Source of the DNA: Ferruginibacter sp.
GTDB lineage: Bacteria > Bacteroidota > Bacteroidia > Chitinophagales > Chitinophagaceae
NCBI GenBank assembly: GCA_014379625.1
Contig: JACMLJ010000045.1
Coordinates: 148,554 to 212,553, forward strand
Length of the DNA: 64,000 nt
Direction of reading: 5' to 3'
The notes below the pieces were generated by a model. It did not search any database. It was not told the DNA's origin and was given only the letters and a program-made list of their open reading frames with translations. The position numbers and the translations under genes are program-made. Positions 42,749 through 51,868 of the stretch are shown here, piece by piece (within the stretch, counting starts at the first letter, position 1; each line of letters starts with the position of its first letter).

Positions 42749-45700
42749 TTATTTTATTTTTGCCCTCTGGTAGTCGGAGGGTGATACCTCATATTTTTCT
42801 TTAAAGCAGGTACTGAAGTATTTTGGATGATTAAACCCAACCAGGTAGGCAATCTCGGACACATTTTTGCCGCCATTATCAAGGTATTGCAGGGCACGCT
42901 GTAACCGCATGTCGCGAACAAATTCAACCGGGGTAAGGCCGGTGAAGCTTTTGAATTTTTTATAAAAAGTACCCCGGCTCATCGCCATTGACGCTGCAAC
43001 CAAATCAATATTAAAATCAATATCGCCCATTTTGTCTTCTACTACGGCGATTACCTCTTTCAAAAAATTTTCATCTTTTGAGGTAATGACAATAGGCTCA
43101 GGGCTCAACGCAACCGATGGCTTCTTTTGTACCAGCGATTCAAAGCGTTTGTTTCTTTTTTTCAGCAGGTTATCGATAGCGGCAATCAGAAATTCATTGT
43201 TGAATGGCTTCGTGATGTAATAATCTGCCCCGTATTTCAAACCCTCGATCTGGCTTTCGATCGAATGTTTGGCAGTCAGTAAAACAACGGGAATGTGGCT
43301 GGTAGTCGTATCATTCCTTAGCTTGTCCAGCATTTGTATACCATCCATCACCGGCATCATAATATCACTTACAATGAGATCAGGACCAATAAAGCCCGCT
43401 TTCTGATATCCTTCTTCCCCGTTCCCGGCCGTTTCTACCCTGTAATACTCCCCAAGTTGCCCTTTTAAAAAGTGGCGAAGTTCTTCATTGTCCTCTACCA
43501 GCAACACCAGGGGTGTTGCCTGGTCTTTCGGGGCAGCAGGGTAAAATGGCTGCGGGCGCACCTGCAGTTTATTTGTTTCGGAGGTATCCTGAATATCAGG
43601 CATGTCTACAAACAACACCTGGTCGCCAGTATAATAATGCTCCTTGCCGGTTTTCATTTTTACGATCACTGATAGTCCGCCATCTTTATTATTCATTGCC
43701 CGGATGCTGCCACCATGCAGGTTCACCAACTCCCGCGACAGCGCCAGGCCGATACCGGTACCTTTCAGTTGCCGCCGGGTATTTGTTTCTTCCTCGTGAA
43801 AGAGTTCAAAAATATCCTCCAGTTTTTCCTCCGTTACGCCCGGCCCCTGGTCGTAAACTTCTATAAGAAATGCCGACTCCTCCTGTGCAGTCCTGATATT
43901 GATCCTGATTGCTTTGCCCTCCGGTGTAAATTTGAGCGCATTACTCAACAAATTGTAAATCACTACATCGAGCTTTTCAACATCTACCCACGCAAATAAC
44001 TCCTGGGGGCCTTCGATAATGTCGAACTGTATTTGCCTGCTCCTGGCGGCTTGTGTAAAATGATCGCAGATACCTTTTACAAAGCCCACAATATCTACCC
44101 TGGAAATACGAAGAGTTGCTTTACCACTCTGCACCTTTCGGAGGTCAAGCAGTTGATTTATAAAGCGCACCATCCTGCCTGCATTTTTTTGGGCAGTTGC
44201 TACCAGTGAACGACCCTCATGGGTAAGTGGCTCCATTCGCGACAATTGCTCCAGCGGGCTAACGATAAGGGTTAACGGAGTTCGCAATTCGTGGGAAACA
44301 TTGGTAAAAAAGCTGAGTTTTAACACCGCCAGTTTTTGTTCAACAGCAATTTTATTGCGTAGCCTGAGCATCGCCAGTGCATTTCGCCTTATAAAAAAAA
44401 GAATTGTGCCAATAACAATCACATAAATAAGGTAGGCCCACCAGGTTTTCCAGGGTGGGGGCAAAATAGTAATGGCCAGGGTTTTCACCGGACGTTTTTC
44501 GTATAAATCTTCGCTTAAACTTTTTACTTCGAAAACATATTCACCGTACGGCAAGTTGGTATAGGTTGCCCTATGCTGATTAACCACATTATTCCAATCT
44601 TTATCAAATCCTTTCAAACGATAGGTAAAGGTTTGTTTATCGTTGGATATATAATCCAATATGGTAAAATCTATACTGATTATATTTTCATTGTATCTAA
44701 GTTCTATTTTGCCGGTATTATTGATGTCAACCTGTAAAGGCGATCCATCTGCACCAACGGGTACGTCTTTATTATTTACCTGCAGATTCGTAAACACCAT
44801 ATTGGCCCTCAATTTTTGACTGGAAACCGTTGAAGGATTAAAGATCACGTACCCGTTTACTGTTCCAAAAAGAAGGTTATCGTTATGTAACCTTATTCCT
44901 GAAGCTTCCGAAAATCCGGCTTTCATCAATCCATCATAGGAATCATAATTCCGGAAAAGATTTTTATCGGGATTGAATTTACACAAGCCGTTTTCTGTTC
45001 CCATCCACAGGTTCCCTATCTTATCTTCCACGATACTTAAAATGTAATCACTTGGCAGTCCATCTTGCCGGGTAAATACTTTAAATTGTAGCCCTTTATT
45101 GTGCAAGATGGTCTCATTCAACCCGCCTCCTGAGGTAGAAATCCACATTCTGTTCTTAGCATCTCTAAAAATAAATTGAAGATCATTATTGCTTAAACTG
45201 GTTTTATCACCCGGCGTTTTGCGGTATGGTATAAACTGGTAATCCCTGTAAGCCGGCGGATTGACATCGGCAATCAACAATCCATTGGTGGTGGCTATCC
45301 ATAATTTCCCGTTGACATCCAATTGCAGGTGCCTTATCTTTCCGGCGGACGCAGTTGGATAATTTTTTAAATCATTGTTGGCATTAATGAAGGTTAATTT
45401 ATCCCCCGTTTTGACCATCATGTTAAGACCATTTTCAAATGTGCCTACCCAAATCCTTCCTCTTTTATCTTCCAACAGCGAATAAATTAAATTACTGCTC
45501 AGGCTATAGATGTCATTTTTATCAGACCGGTATTGGGTTAATGTATATTTTGTTGCATTGCTGTCCACAGGTACGGCCTTAAATAAGCCATTACCTTTTG
45601 TTCCCAGCCAGATATCGCCGTTTCTATCCTGCAAGATCGTATACACACCACCAATACCACCTGCAGGTTCATTCACAAAAAAGTTGGTGATGCGCTTCCC

Positions 45701-47143
45701 ATCGGTATCTTGCATATATACTTTCCCTGATTTTGAAGCAAGCCATATCCTGTTTTTGCGATCATTATAAATACCCCTTACGTCATTATCGGTTTTATTG
45801 GATGTAACCTGAACCATTAATTCCGGATCAAGATCCTTTTGCTGAAAAATTATTTTTTCAATTCCGCGGTCGCTGGAAGTAAACCATAATATGCCGGCCG
45901 GATCAAAATACCTCACACCCACAATATTTGAAAACCTGCGATCTGCGGAGCCGGGCTTATTATAGAAATATTCTACCGCATCCTTTGCAGGATTATAATA
46001 GCCAAATCCTCCGCCGGTCATACTTACCCAAACCCTGTTTTGGTTATCTTCAAAAACGCCATACAGTTTAACCGGGTAATTTAATGTGGCATCATTTTCC
46101 TGGAAAAAATATTTAAACGATTTTGATGCAGGATCGTATTTTATTATTCCGTCTTTCTCGGGCTCTATCCATAACTGGCCCGATTTATCTTCATACATGG
46201 AATAGAAAGCAGCCTTACCCGGCATAACTGATCTATTCATTGTTAAATTGGAAATATGCAGCGTTATTATTTCTCTTGCTGAAGTGGATACATAAAGCAC
46301 ATCGCTTTTTTTGGATAAATGAACTGCGTTTAACTGGTTGGCCGATATCTTTTTGCTGTTGAACAGCATCGATGATTTTTCATAGAAAACAAGCTCACCG
46401 GTATTAGTACCAAACCATATTTTTTCCGGCCCTTCTGCTACACAGGTAAAAACCCGGCCATTAAATACTTCTACACCTGTAGTTCGATTTTTGTAAACAC
46501 CCCCGGTTGCCGCCGACAAACAACAAAGCCCCTTCGCTGTTCCCACCCATACATTATGAAGCTGGTCCTCGTATAAGAACCTGATTATATCGGAAGGTAA
46601 CTGTTGCCCCTGGGGCATACCCGCTGCATACCTTTTCAGTTCCGGCGATTCACCTGCAGCATTTATTACACAGAAAACGCCCTGGTCCAAAGTTGTAAGC
46701 CATACCTGCCCGCCAATGGATGGAATAACCTTATCAAATTTGATATTTGTAATATTTGCCGTGGCAAGTAAATCGGCAATTGACAATAATTTTCCAGTCT
46801 TTTTATCGAACCTGTAAATCTGGTTATCATAGGGTCTTAGCCATAAAAAACCTGAGCGGTCTTCAACGATCCTGTCGATCCGGTTCGTCTTTAGTCCGGA
46901 ACTATCACCCGGATGGGATTTATAGGTAATAAAATTATGACCATCAAACCGGTTAATGCCATCCCATGTTCCAAACCACATAAAGCCATCACTGGTCTTA
47001 ATGATGCTCGTTACATTGTTATGAGAGAGTCCGTCTTCTGTAGAATAATGCTCCATCTTGACCTTTACCTGGCCACGGGATGTAATTGCAAACAATATTG
47101 ATATTACAAAAACGCCGAATTTTATAAGCCCCCTAACACACAT
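42749..47143 (-). CDS. Hybrid two-component system sensor/regulator (HTCS)
   Basis: 1464 residues. A signal sequence is followed by two seven-bladed sensor propellers (about 30-770, repeats such as DRSGFLWLRPYD and DGFMWFGTWDGINRFDG). A Y_Y_Y domain (about 790-895) and one membrane span (902-918) come next. The histidine kinase has His951 in FFTNVSHELRTPL and an ATPase (NLLSNALKFTPEG, GTGIGLALSRELV). The receiver has phospho-acceptor Asp1260 in DLIVSDIMMPVMDG. A C-terminal AraC helix-turn-helix pair (about 1360-1464: FYKKFKSFTGLTPVEFVRDMRLQRA) ends the protein. It senses a pectic oligosaccharide in the periplasm and directly activates the adjacent operon. All catalytic motifs look intact. Confidence 0.97.
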   Translation of the reverse strand: MCVRGLIKFGVFVISILFAITSRGQVKVKMEHYSTEDGLSHNNVTSIIKTSDGFMWFGTWDGINRFDGHNFITYKSHPGDSSGLKTNRIDRIVEDRSGFLWLRPYDNQIYRFDKKTGKLLSIADLLATANITNIKFDKVIPSIGGQVWLTTLDQGVFCVINAAGESPELKRYAAGMPQGQQLPSDIIRFLYEDQLHNVWVGTAKGLCCLSAATGGVYKNRTTGVEVFNGRVFTCVAEGPEKIWFGTNTGELVFYEKSSMLFNSKKISANQLNAVHLSKKSDVLYVSTSAREIITLHISNLTMNRSVMPGKAAFYSMYEDKSGQLWIEPEKDGIIKYDPASKSFKYFFQENDATLNYPVKLYGVFEDNQNRVWVSMTGGGFGYYNPAKDAVEYFYNKPGSADRRFSNIVGVRYFDPAGILWFTSSDRGIEKIIFQQKDLDPELMVQVTSNKTDNDVRGIYNDRKNRIWLASKSGKVYMQDTDGKRITNFFVNEPAGGIGGVYTILQDRNGDIWLGTKGNGLFKAVPVDSNATKYTLTQYRSDKNDIYSLSSNLIYSLLEDKRGRIWVGTFENGLNMMVKTGDKLTFINANNDLKNYPTASAGKIRHLQLDVNGKLWIATTNGLLIADVNPPAYRDYQFIPYRKTPGDKTSLSNNDLQFIFRDAKNRMWISTSGGGLNETILHNKGLQFKVFTRQDGLPSDYILSIVEDKIGNLWMGTENGLCKFNPDKNLFRNYDSYDGLMKAGFSEASGIRLHNDNLLFGTVNGYVIFNPSTVSSQKLRANMVFTNLQVNNKDVPVGADGSPLQVDINNTGKIELRYNENIISIDFTILDYISNDKQTFTYRLKGFDKDWNNVVNQHRATYTNLPYGEYVFEVKSLSEDLYEKRPVKTLAITILPPPWKTWWAYLIYVIVIGTILFFIRRNALAMLRLRNKIAVEQKLAVLKLSFFTNVSHELRTPLTLIVSPLEQLSRMEPLTHEGRSLVATAQKNAGRMVRFINQLLDLRKVQSGKATLRISRVDIVGFVKGICDHFTQAARSRQIQFDIIEGPQELFAWVDVEKLDVVIYNLLSNALKFTPEGKAIRINIRTAQEESAFLIEVYDQGPGVTEEKLEDIFELFHEEETNTRRQLKGTGIGLALSRELVNLHGGSIRAMNNKDGGLSVIVKMKTGKEHYYTGDQVLFVDMPDIQDTSETNKLQVRPQPFYPAAPKDQATPLVLLVEDNEELRHFLKGQLGEYYRVETAGNGEEGYQKAGFIGPDLIVSDIMMPVMDGIQMLDKLRNDTTTSHIPVVLLTAKHSIESQIEGLKYGADYYITKPFNNEFLIAAIDNLLKKRNKRFESLVQKKPSVALSPEPIVITSKDENFLKEVIAVVEDKMGDIDFNIDLVAASMAMSRGTFYKKFKSFTGLTPVEFVRDMRLQRALQYLDNGGKNVSEIAYLVGFNHPKYFSTCFKEKYEVSPSDYQRAKIK

Positions 47144-47335
47144 GCAACAAAATTACAATTATTGAATACATTATACTACAACAAAGGTTTTTTAATAATG
47201 CCGGTCAGACAACCAGGGATGGAACGATATATTGACAAAACCTGTTACCAGTTTAAAATAAAAGTTGGCTTACTGCTTTCAAATGGTTTATGTAAAAAAA
47301 ATGCCCTGCATTATCCCATTTCTTTTATTTAACTT

Positions 47336-48610
47336 TTATTGATTTTTAACATACTCATTAATGATTGCCACAGCAGTGCCAACACCGTTTTCTTTTCTTA
47401 ATTGCTGCCCAAGTTCTGCCGCTTTTTCGATAACAGATGGAGTGAGTGCATATAAAATGGCAGTTGCTAATTTAACTGCTGATAAGTTTGATTTTTTAAT
47501 TGGCTTTGAGCCAACGCCTAATTCAAATACTCTTTTTCCCCAGGCAGGCTGGTCAGCATTGTGGGGGATAATAATAGTTGGTTTACCTGCCGTTAATCCT
47601 GCCGCAGTGGTGCCTGCTCCGCCGTGGTGTATCACAACTGCCATTTTTGGAAATAACCACGAGTGAGCCACGCTTTCAATTAAGAAGATATTCTTCGGCA
47701 CCGGCTCGTGATAATTTAAGTTGTTCCACCCAAGTGCCAACACTGCCTTTTGCCTGGTTATTTGCAGTGCTTCTACAATTATTGCAAACGTTGCCTTAAA
47801 AGAATCGATGTCTTTCATACTTCCAAAGCCAATGTAAACAGGCGTTTTTCCGGCTGCTATGAAATCTACAAGATCAGGCGGCGCTGTATAATATGGCTCC
47901 TTTTCAATTAACCAGCTTCCTGTAGTGTGAATATTGTTGGGCCATTCTTTTGGTTGGTGAAACAATAATTTACTGTACCCATTTATTACTGGCATGCCGC
48001 TATTAATTTGCTGCCTTAACGGTGCCACAGAAAAATTCATTTTAGATTGGATAGTCTTATTCCAAAACTGCTTTAACGCAGGTTTTGACAAAGTCCAGAA
48101 TAATTTTTCAAAAATGAAATGGGTAATTAAATTGTAAATCCTGCCAAGCCTGGGGCCTGTATAAAACAAAATAGATGGATAATCTTTTGTGGAAATTATG
48201 GGAAAAGGGTTGGCGGCTATACTTATTTTACCCAGTTCTTTTGCAATAAAAAATCCAATGGGCATCCCGGGGTGGTAAATGATGATGTCTGCACTAATGC
48301 AACCATTCCAAATTTCCTGCTGGGTAGCTACCATTAACTGTTTCAGTTTTTTTGACCCCTTTAAATGACTGATAAAAAACTTTAGCGGATTGCTACCCTT
48401 CGACATTTCCTTCACATCGTCTCCTTCCATTAATTTTTGTATATCTACATTAAGTGCAAAAAAATCAAGTCCGTAGCTCTTCACAAAACTTTCTTCGTTT
48501 TTGGAAGATATCAATACTACTTCATAACCTGCCTGCTGAAGTCCCAGCCCCAATGCAATAAAAGGTTGTAAATCTCCTCTTGTGCCTACTGTTGTTATTG
48601 CAATTTTCAT
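47336..48610 (-). CDS. GT1-type glycosyltransferase (UGT/sterol glucosyltransferase-like)
   Basis: 424 residues from MKIAITTVGTRGDLQPFIALGLGL at 48610; the longer frame to 48667 overlaps the previous gene. The N-terminal acceptor domain begins with the ITTVGTRGDLQP motif. The C-terminal nucleotide-sugar motif is VIHHGGAGTTAAGLTAGKPTIIIPHNADQPAWGKRV. Relatives transfer a sugar from a UDP or dTDP donor to lipids, sterols or small molecules. The acceptor is not predictable here. It follows the DUF2147-like gene by 25 bp and may belong to a small operon with it. Confidence 0.93.
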   Translation of the reverse strand: MKIAITTVGTRGDLQPFIALGLGLQQAGYEVVLISSKNEESFVKSYGLDFFALNVDIQKLMEGDDVKEMSKGSNPLKFFISHLKGSKKLKQLMVATQQEIWNGCISADIIIYHPGMPIGFFIAKELGKISIAANPFPIISTKDYPSILFYTGPRLGRIYNLITHFIFEKLFWTLSKPALKQFWNKTIQSKMNFSVAPLRQQINSGMPVINGYSKLLFHQPKEWPNNIHTTGSWLIEKEPYYTAPPDLVDFIAAGKTPVYIGFGSMKDIDSFKATFAIIVEALQITRQKAVLALGWNNLNYHEPVPKNIFLIESVAHSWLFPKMAVVIHHGGAGTTAAGLTAGKPTIIIPHNADQPAWGKRVFELGVGSKPIKKSNLSAVKLATAILYALTPSVIEKAAELGQQLRKENGVGTAVAIINEYVKNQ

Positions 48611-48635
48611 TTTTCCTTTTCTAGATTGTTGTTTC

Positions 48636-49049
48636 TTATTGATTAACACTCCGTCTTTCAAATACAAACGTTTTCCTGAAAATAAATTTCTTTACTGCGA
48701 AAGTGAAGTTGTTTGATGAAGACTGTTTTATGGCAATAGCAAATTCCTGCCCATCGTCTGGATTTATCAAAATGCCTTTGTAAGTTTCCGTTTTAGCGTC
48801 GTAAATAAAATCTTTAAAAACAATTACTCCTTTGTCACTTTTGCCGTAAATTTTTTGATTGCTGCCGGCATACATTTCTACCCGCTTTTCTTTATGGTCT
48901 GCATCAACCCATTTACCATACAGGTTTGTTTGTGCAAAAGAAAAGGTTGTGAAGAAATATAAGCATCCTGTTAAAAAGACTTTCTTTTTATGAAGTCCTG
49001 CAATTGATCGTTGCCAAAGGTTGATTGAGATTGTTTTTATAGCATCCAT
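48636..49049 (-). CDS. Small exported DUF2147-like protein
   Basis: 137 residues from MDAIKTISINLWQRS at 49049. A longer frame begins at 49076. A hydrophobic segment KVFLTGCLYFFTTFSFAQ ends in a likely signal-peptidase site. The mature part, LYGKWVDADHKEKRVEMYAG with YGKSDKGVIVFKDFIYD and YKGILINPDDGQEF, is the compact beta domain of DUF2147-type proteins. It is periplasmic or surface-located and of unknown function. Confidence 0.75.
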   Translation of the reverse strand: MDAIKTISINLWQRSIAGLHKKKVFLTGCLYFFTTFSFAQTNLYGKWVDADHKEKRVEMYAGSNQKIYGKSDKGVIVFKDFIYDAKTETYKGILINPDDGQEFAIAIKQSSSNNFTFAVKKFIFRKTFVFERRSVNQ

Positions 49050-49113
49050 GGTAAGTGGTATTAAATCCCCATGCAAAAATGAGGATATGATTTTTATTAC
49101 TACTTAACATTTG

Positions 49114-49689
49114 TTACAAAATTATTTGTCGCCGTATCCTTGACAGACTTTGTGGTTTAATCCCCAAAAAAGAAGCGATGTATTGAACCGGGATATTTTG
49201 CGGGAGTTGCGGCTGTTCCTTTATCATTTTTTTATACCGCAGTTCTGCTGTTAAGGTAGCCAGATCGTTGGCCCGTATTTGAGACAGAGCAATGACCTGT
49301 TCAAAAATAACCAAACTAAATTTTTTAAAATTTTCACTTTGCTCAATCAGGGCTATGAGGTTGGGCCTTATAATCCGAAGGAGTTCACAATCGGTAATAC
49401 ATTCCACATTTTCCGGAGCTGGTTTTTCATGAATCAGGCTAAGGAAGGAGGCAATAAAACCATTTGGGGAAGCCAGGAAAGTGGTAATTTCATCCCCCCC
49501 ATCATCATAATAAAAAAGCCGCATAAAACCGGTATTGATAAAATAAAGATACTGAGGTGTTTTATCCTGTTCTTCTACTATTGAATTTCTGCTAACATTT
49601 ACTAACTCAAAATACGATTCACACAATGCCCTATCGGCAGCATTTAAAATAACTGTTTTTGAAATTTCCCGAAATAAGTTATTCATCAT
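49114..49689 (-). CDS. Crp/Fnr-family transcriptional regulator
   Basis: 191 residues. The cyclic-nucleotide-binding-like beta-roll (VSRNSIVEEQDKTPQYLYFINTGFMRLFYYDDGGDEITTFL) and long dimer helix (FEQVIALSQIRANDLATL) are followed by a short helix-turn-helix (VQYIASFLGIKPQSLSRIRRQI). No Cys cluster for a 4Fe-4S centre is seen, and no strict cAMP motif, as is common in this Bacteroidota subgroup. It is probably a local regulator of the DUF2147/GT1 genes 65 bp downstream; the target is inferred. Confidence 0.9.
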   Translation of the reverse strand: MMNNLFREISKTVILNAADRALCESYFELVNVSRNSIVEEQDKTPQYLYFINTGFMRLFYYDDGGDEITTFLASPNGFIASFLSLIHEKPAPENVECITDCELLRIIRPNLIALIEQSENFKKFSLVIFEQVIALSQIRANDLATLTAELRYKKMIKEQPQLPQNIPVQYIASFLGIKPQSLSRIRRQIIL

Positions 49690-49691
49690 TT

Positions 49692-49988
49692 TTTAAAAGA
49701 TAAGGATTATTTCAAAACAGACCTTCTTAGCTGTGTTTAAAAACTTATCCAGACTTGCGTTTGCAGTTTTTACTTTTTCGCTATTGCCTTTCAACCTATT
49801 CCTGGCCTGATTCCAATTATCGGCATTGACTGTTTCACCGGTAGAAAGTTCGGCACCTTCCCATCCAGGGTAATACTAATGTAGATCGGTATTAATATAT
49901 CATTCGATTTCGGCGTATTATTCAATAATTCCCTCGTTGATTTTTTCGGCGTTCTGAGGTAAAGTAGATAGGTAATTCTTTTTGGCAC
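49692..49988 (-). pseudogene. Frameshifted N-terminal piece of a tyrosine recombinase
   Basis: The minus strand reads ITYLLYLRTPKKS and IPIYISITLDGK. After a single missing base (about 49853-49859) it continues AELSTGETVNADNWNQARNR and LKGNSEKVKTANASLDK. This follows the Arm DNA-binding domain of Bacteroidota integrases, where the consensus runs FYLRK...IPIYlRITvDGKraEfStG.kv.p..WNq....vkG. The catalytic domain is absent and the relic runs into the Crp/Fnr start. It lies about 250 bp from the tRNA-Arg fragment, on the chromosomal side. Confidence 0.65.
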
Positions 49989-50183
49989 GATTCGGTGCGT
50001 AAATTTAAGCACCTTAAAATCAAGAGATTTTGGGGGTGAATCCAAGATAAATATATAAAATTGCCTACCGGTAAAGGATTTCAGCGAGATATGTGCGTAG
50101 ATAAGGATTGGAAAATGACGCACCGAATTACTCACTTATTCTTTAGGTTTTATTGGATATTTTGGGTTACGAATCAAAATTAA

Positions 50184-50215
50184 AAACCACACAAATCATT
50201 AATTTTGTGTGGTTT
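50184..50215 (-). terminator. Terminator downstream of the tRNA-Arg 3' end
   Basis: AAACCACACAAA pairs perfectly with TTTGTGTGGTTT across an 8-nt loop. On the minus strand a T-rich tract follows. It sits 24 bp after the tRNA fragment's 3' end. It was most likely the original terminator of the tRNA-Arg gene and stayed on the chromosomal side after integration. Confidence 0.8.
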
Positions 50216-50239
50216 ATGCTAATCTTAGGAATATACTTG

Positions 50240-50281
50240 TGACCTCGATAGGATTCAAACCTATAACCTTCTGATCCGTAG
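50240..50281 (-). mobile_element. Attachment site: displaced 3' half of tRNA-Arg(ACG)
   Basis: Read on the minus strand this is a tRNA from the anticodon loop onward. The parts are loop CTACGGA with anticodon ACG, stem TCAGA, variable loop AGGTT, T arm ATAGG-TTTGAAT-CCTAT, acceptor CGAGGTC and discriminator A. These are exactly 42 nt, corresponding to positions 32-73. The sequence upstream (TTCATCCTT) cannot pair with the anticodon stem and there is no 5' half, so this is not a working tRNA. It is the typical attL/attR duplication left when an element integrates into a tRNA 3' end. Everything rightward is the element; the intact tRNA-Arg should lie at its other end. Confidence 0.85.
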
Positions 50282-50473
50282 AAGGATGAAATTCTTTACT
50301 CAGCTTTGCTTTGTTTAACTGATTTTAATCTAAAGTATTAGAGTTCAATTTGTTGCATGATTATTGCTTTTTTAGCTTAATGGCATTTTATAGCCGTTTA
50401 ACTGTGGTTTGTTTGCAAATTGTTTGCAAATTTTTGAAGGGAAAGATTTTGTGAAAATGAAAAATTATCAGTT

Positions 50474-51838
50474 ATGTCAACAACATTATGCATCCTCCTC
50501 GATACAAGGAGGATTAAGAAATCAAAGAAATATCCTGTTAAGTTAAGGGTAACTTTTGAACGGCTTACCGAGTATTATCAATCCATCTTTGATTTATCAA
50601 AGGAGGAGTTTGATAAGCTGACAGCCTCAAGGATAAGTAGTGAACTGCAATCCATACGGGACAAATTAAAGGAGATTGAAAGAACCGCCGAAAATGCGGT
50701 CAATGAATTGGAACATTTCAGTTTTGCTGATTTTGAAAAAGATTTTATACAAAAAAATAATCTTTTTCGGCAAAGAAAATTAAAGTCTGAAGTGCCTTCA
50801 CAAAATACAAATGAGTTCGACTACTCTCCTTTTTACAAAAAGTTTCCGTTACTACTGCAAGAGCATAAGAAGCCAGGTACTATTTCAATCTCCTACCTGA
50901 CATTTATCAAAAAAGTTTTAAGGGAAGGCCGTATCTGTACTGGTATAAATTATCATTGCAGCTATGTATCATTAAAGAAATTTCGGGGGGATGTCCGCTT
51001 TTCAGAAATTACTGTTTCTTATCTTAATGAGTATGAAAGCTGGTTAAAAAACCAAAGTATTTCTAAAACCACTGTTGGTATGTATCTCAGGCCGCTACGT
51101 TCTATTTTCAATGAAGCTATCGAAGAGGGTATTATAAAAAGAGAAAAGTGTTATCCTTTTGGAAGGCGCAGGTATTGTATACCAGCTTCAAAAAATACCA
51201 AGAAAGCTCTTGACTTAGACGACATTAAAAAGATATACTATTATAAGTGTGACCCAGAACTGGAAAGTGAAGAAAGAGCAAGGGATTATTGGTTGTTCAG
51301 TTATTTCGGAAATGGGATGAATGCAAAAGATATTGCCTGCCTGAAAAATAAAAACATTAATGACAGCTATGTGATTTTTGAACGTTCAAAAACAGAACGG
51401 GCTATGCGTAGCGAGCCAAAACCAATTACTGTTTTTTTAACGGATGACATGAAAGCAATTATTGAAAAATGGGGTAATAAAGACAAGTCTCCAGGCAATT
51501 TTATATTCCCTGTATTGGAGGCCGGAATTACGCCATTACGACAATATGAACTCGTTCAGCTATTTGTTAGTTTCATTAACGATTGGATGAAACGTATCCT
51601 GAAAAAATTAGGTATTGATAAAAAAGCGACCACCTACGTAGCAAGACATACCTTCTCTACTGTATTAAAACGTTCAGGTGCCAGCACAGAATATATACAG
51701 GAAGCTTTGGGGCATAGTGATGTAAAGACAACTGAAAATTATCTAGACAGTTTTGGCAAAGATGTAAAAAGAGAATTTGCACACCGGCTTAGTTCTTTTA
51801 AAAATGAAGAAATGGCAAAAGAGGGGTTTATTGAGTAA
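50474..51838 (+). CDS. Tyrosine recombinase/integrase of the element
   Basis: 454 residues. An N-terminal Arm-binding domain (LRVTFERLTEYYQSIFDLSKEEF), a SAM-like core-binding domain (about 120-225: FSEITVSYLNEYESWLKNQSIS) and the catalytic domain are present. Box II reads YVARHTFSTVLKRSG, with Arg391 and His392. The end is ALGHSDVKTTENYLDSF, with the nucleophile Tyr423. At box I the usual Arg of RGM is replaced by FGNGMNAKDIACLK. It lies 192 bp inside the tRNA-Arg attachment site and reads away from it. It should integrate and, with a helper, excise the element. Confidence 0.93.
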   Translation: MSTTLCILLDTRRIKKSKKYPVKLRVTFERLTEYYQSIFDLSKEEFDKLTASRISSELQSIRDKLKEIERTAENAVNELEHFSFADFEKDFIQKNNLFRQRKLKSEVPSQNTNEFDYSPFYKKFPLLLQEHKKPGTISISYLTFIKKVLREGRICTGINYHCSYVSLKKFRGDVRFSEITVSYLNEYESWLKNQSISKTTVGMYLRPLRSIFNEAIEEGIIKREKCYPFGRRRYCIPASKNTKKALDLDDIKKIYYYKCDPELESEERARDYWLFSYFGNGMNAKDIACLKNKNINDSYVIFERSKTERAMRSEPKPITVFLTDDMKAIIEKWGNKDKSPGNFIFPVLEAGITPLRQYELVQLFVSFINDWMKRILKKLGIDKKATTYVARHTFSTVLKRSGASTEYIQEALGHSDVKTTENYLDSFGKDVKREFAHRLSSFKNEEMAKEGFIE

Positions 51839-51868
51839 GTGAAATCTTCAAAATTTAAATCAAACAAA

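Noticed and set aside
49791..50135. Independent 114-residue protein
   Set aside because: Its end matches an integrase Arm domain that continues in another frame after a missing base, so it is a relic.
50240..50290. A functional tRNA-Arg gene
   Set aside because: Only positions 32-73 are present; the D arm, 5' acceptor strand and 5' side of the anticodon stem are missing.
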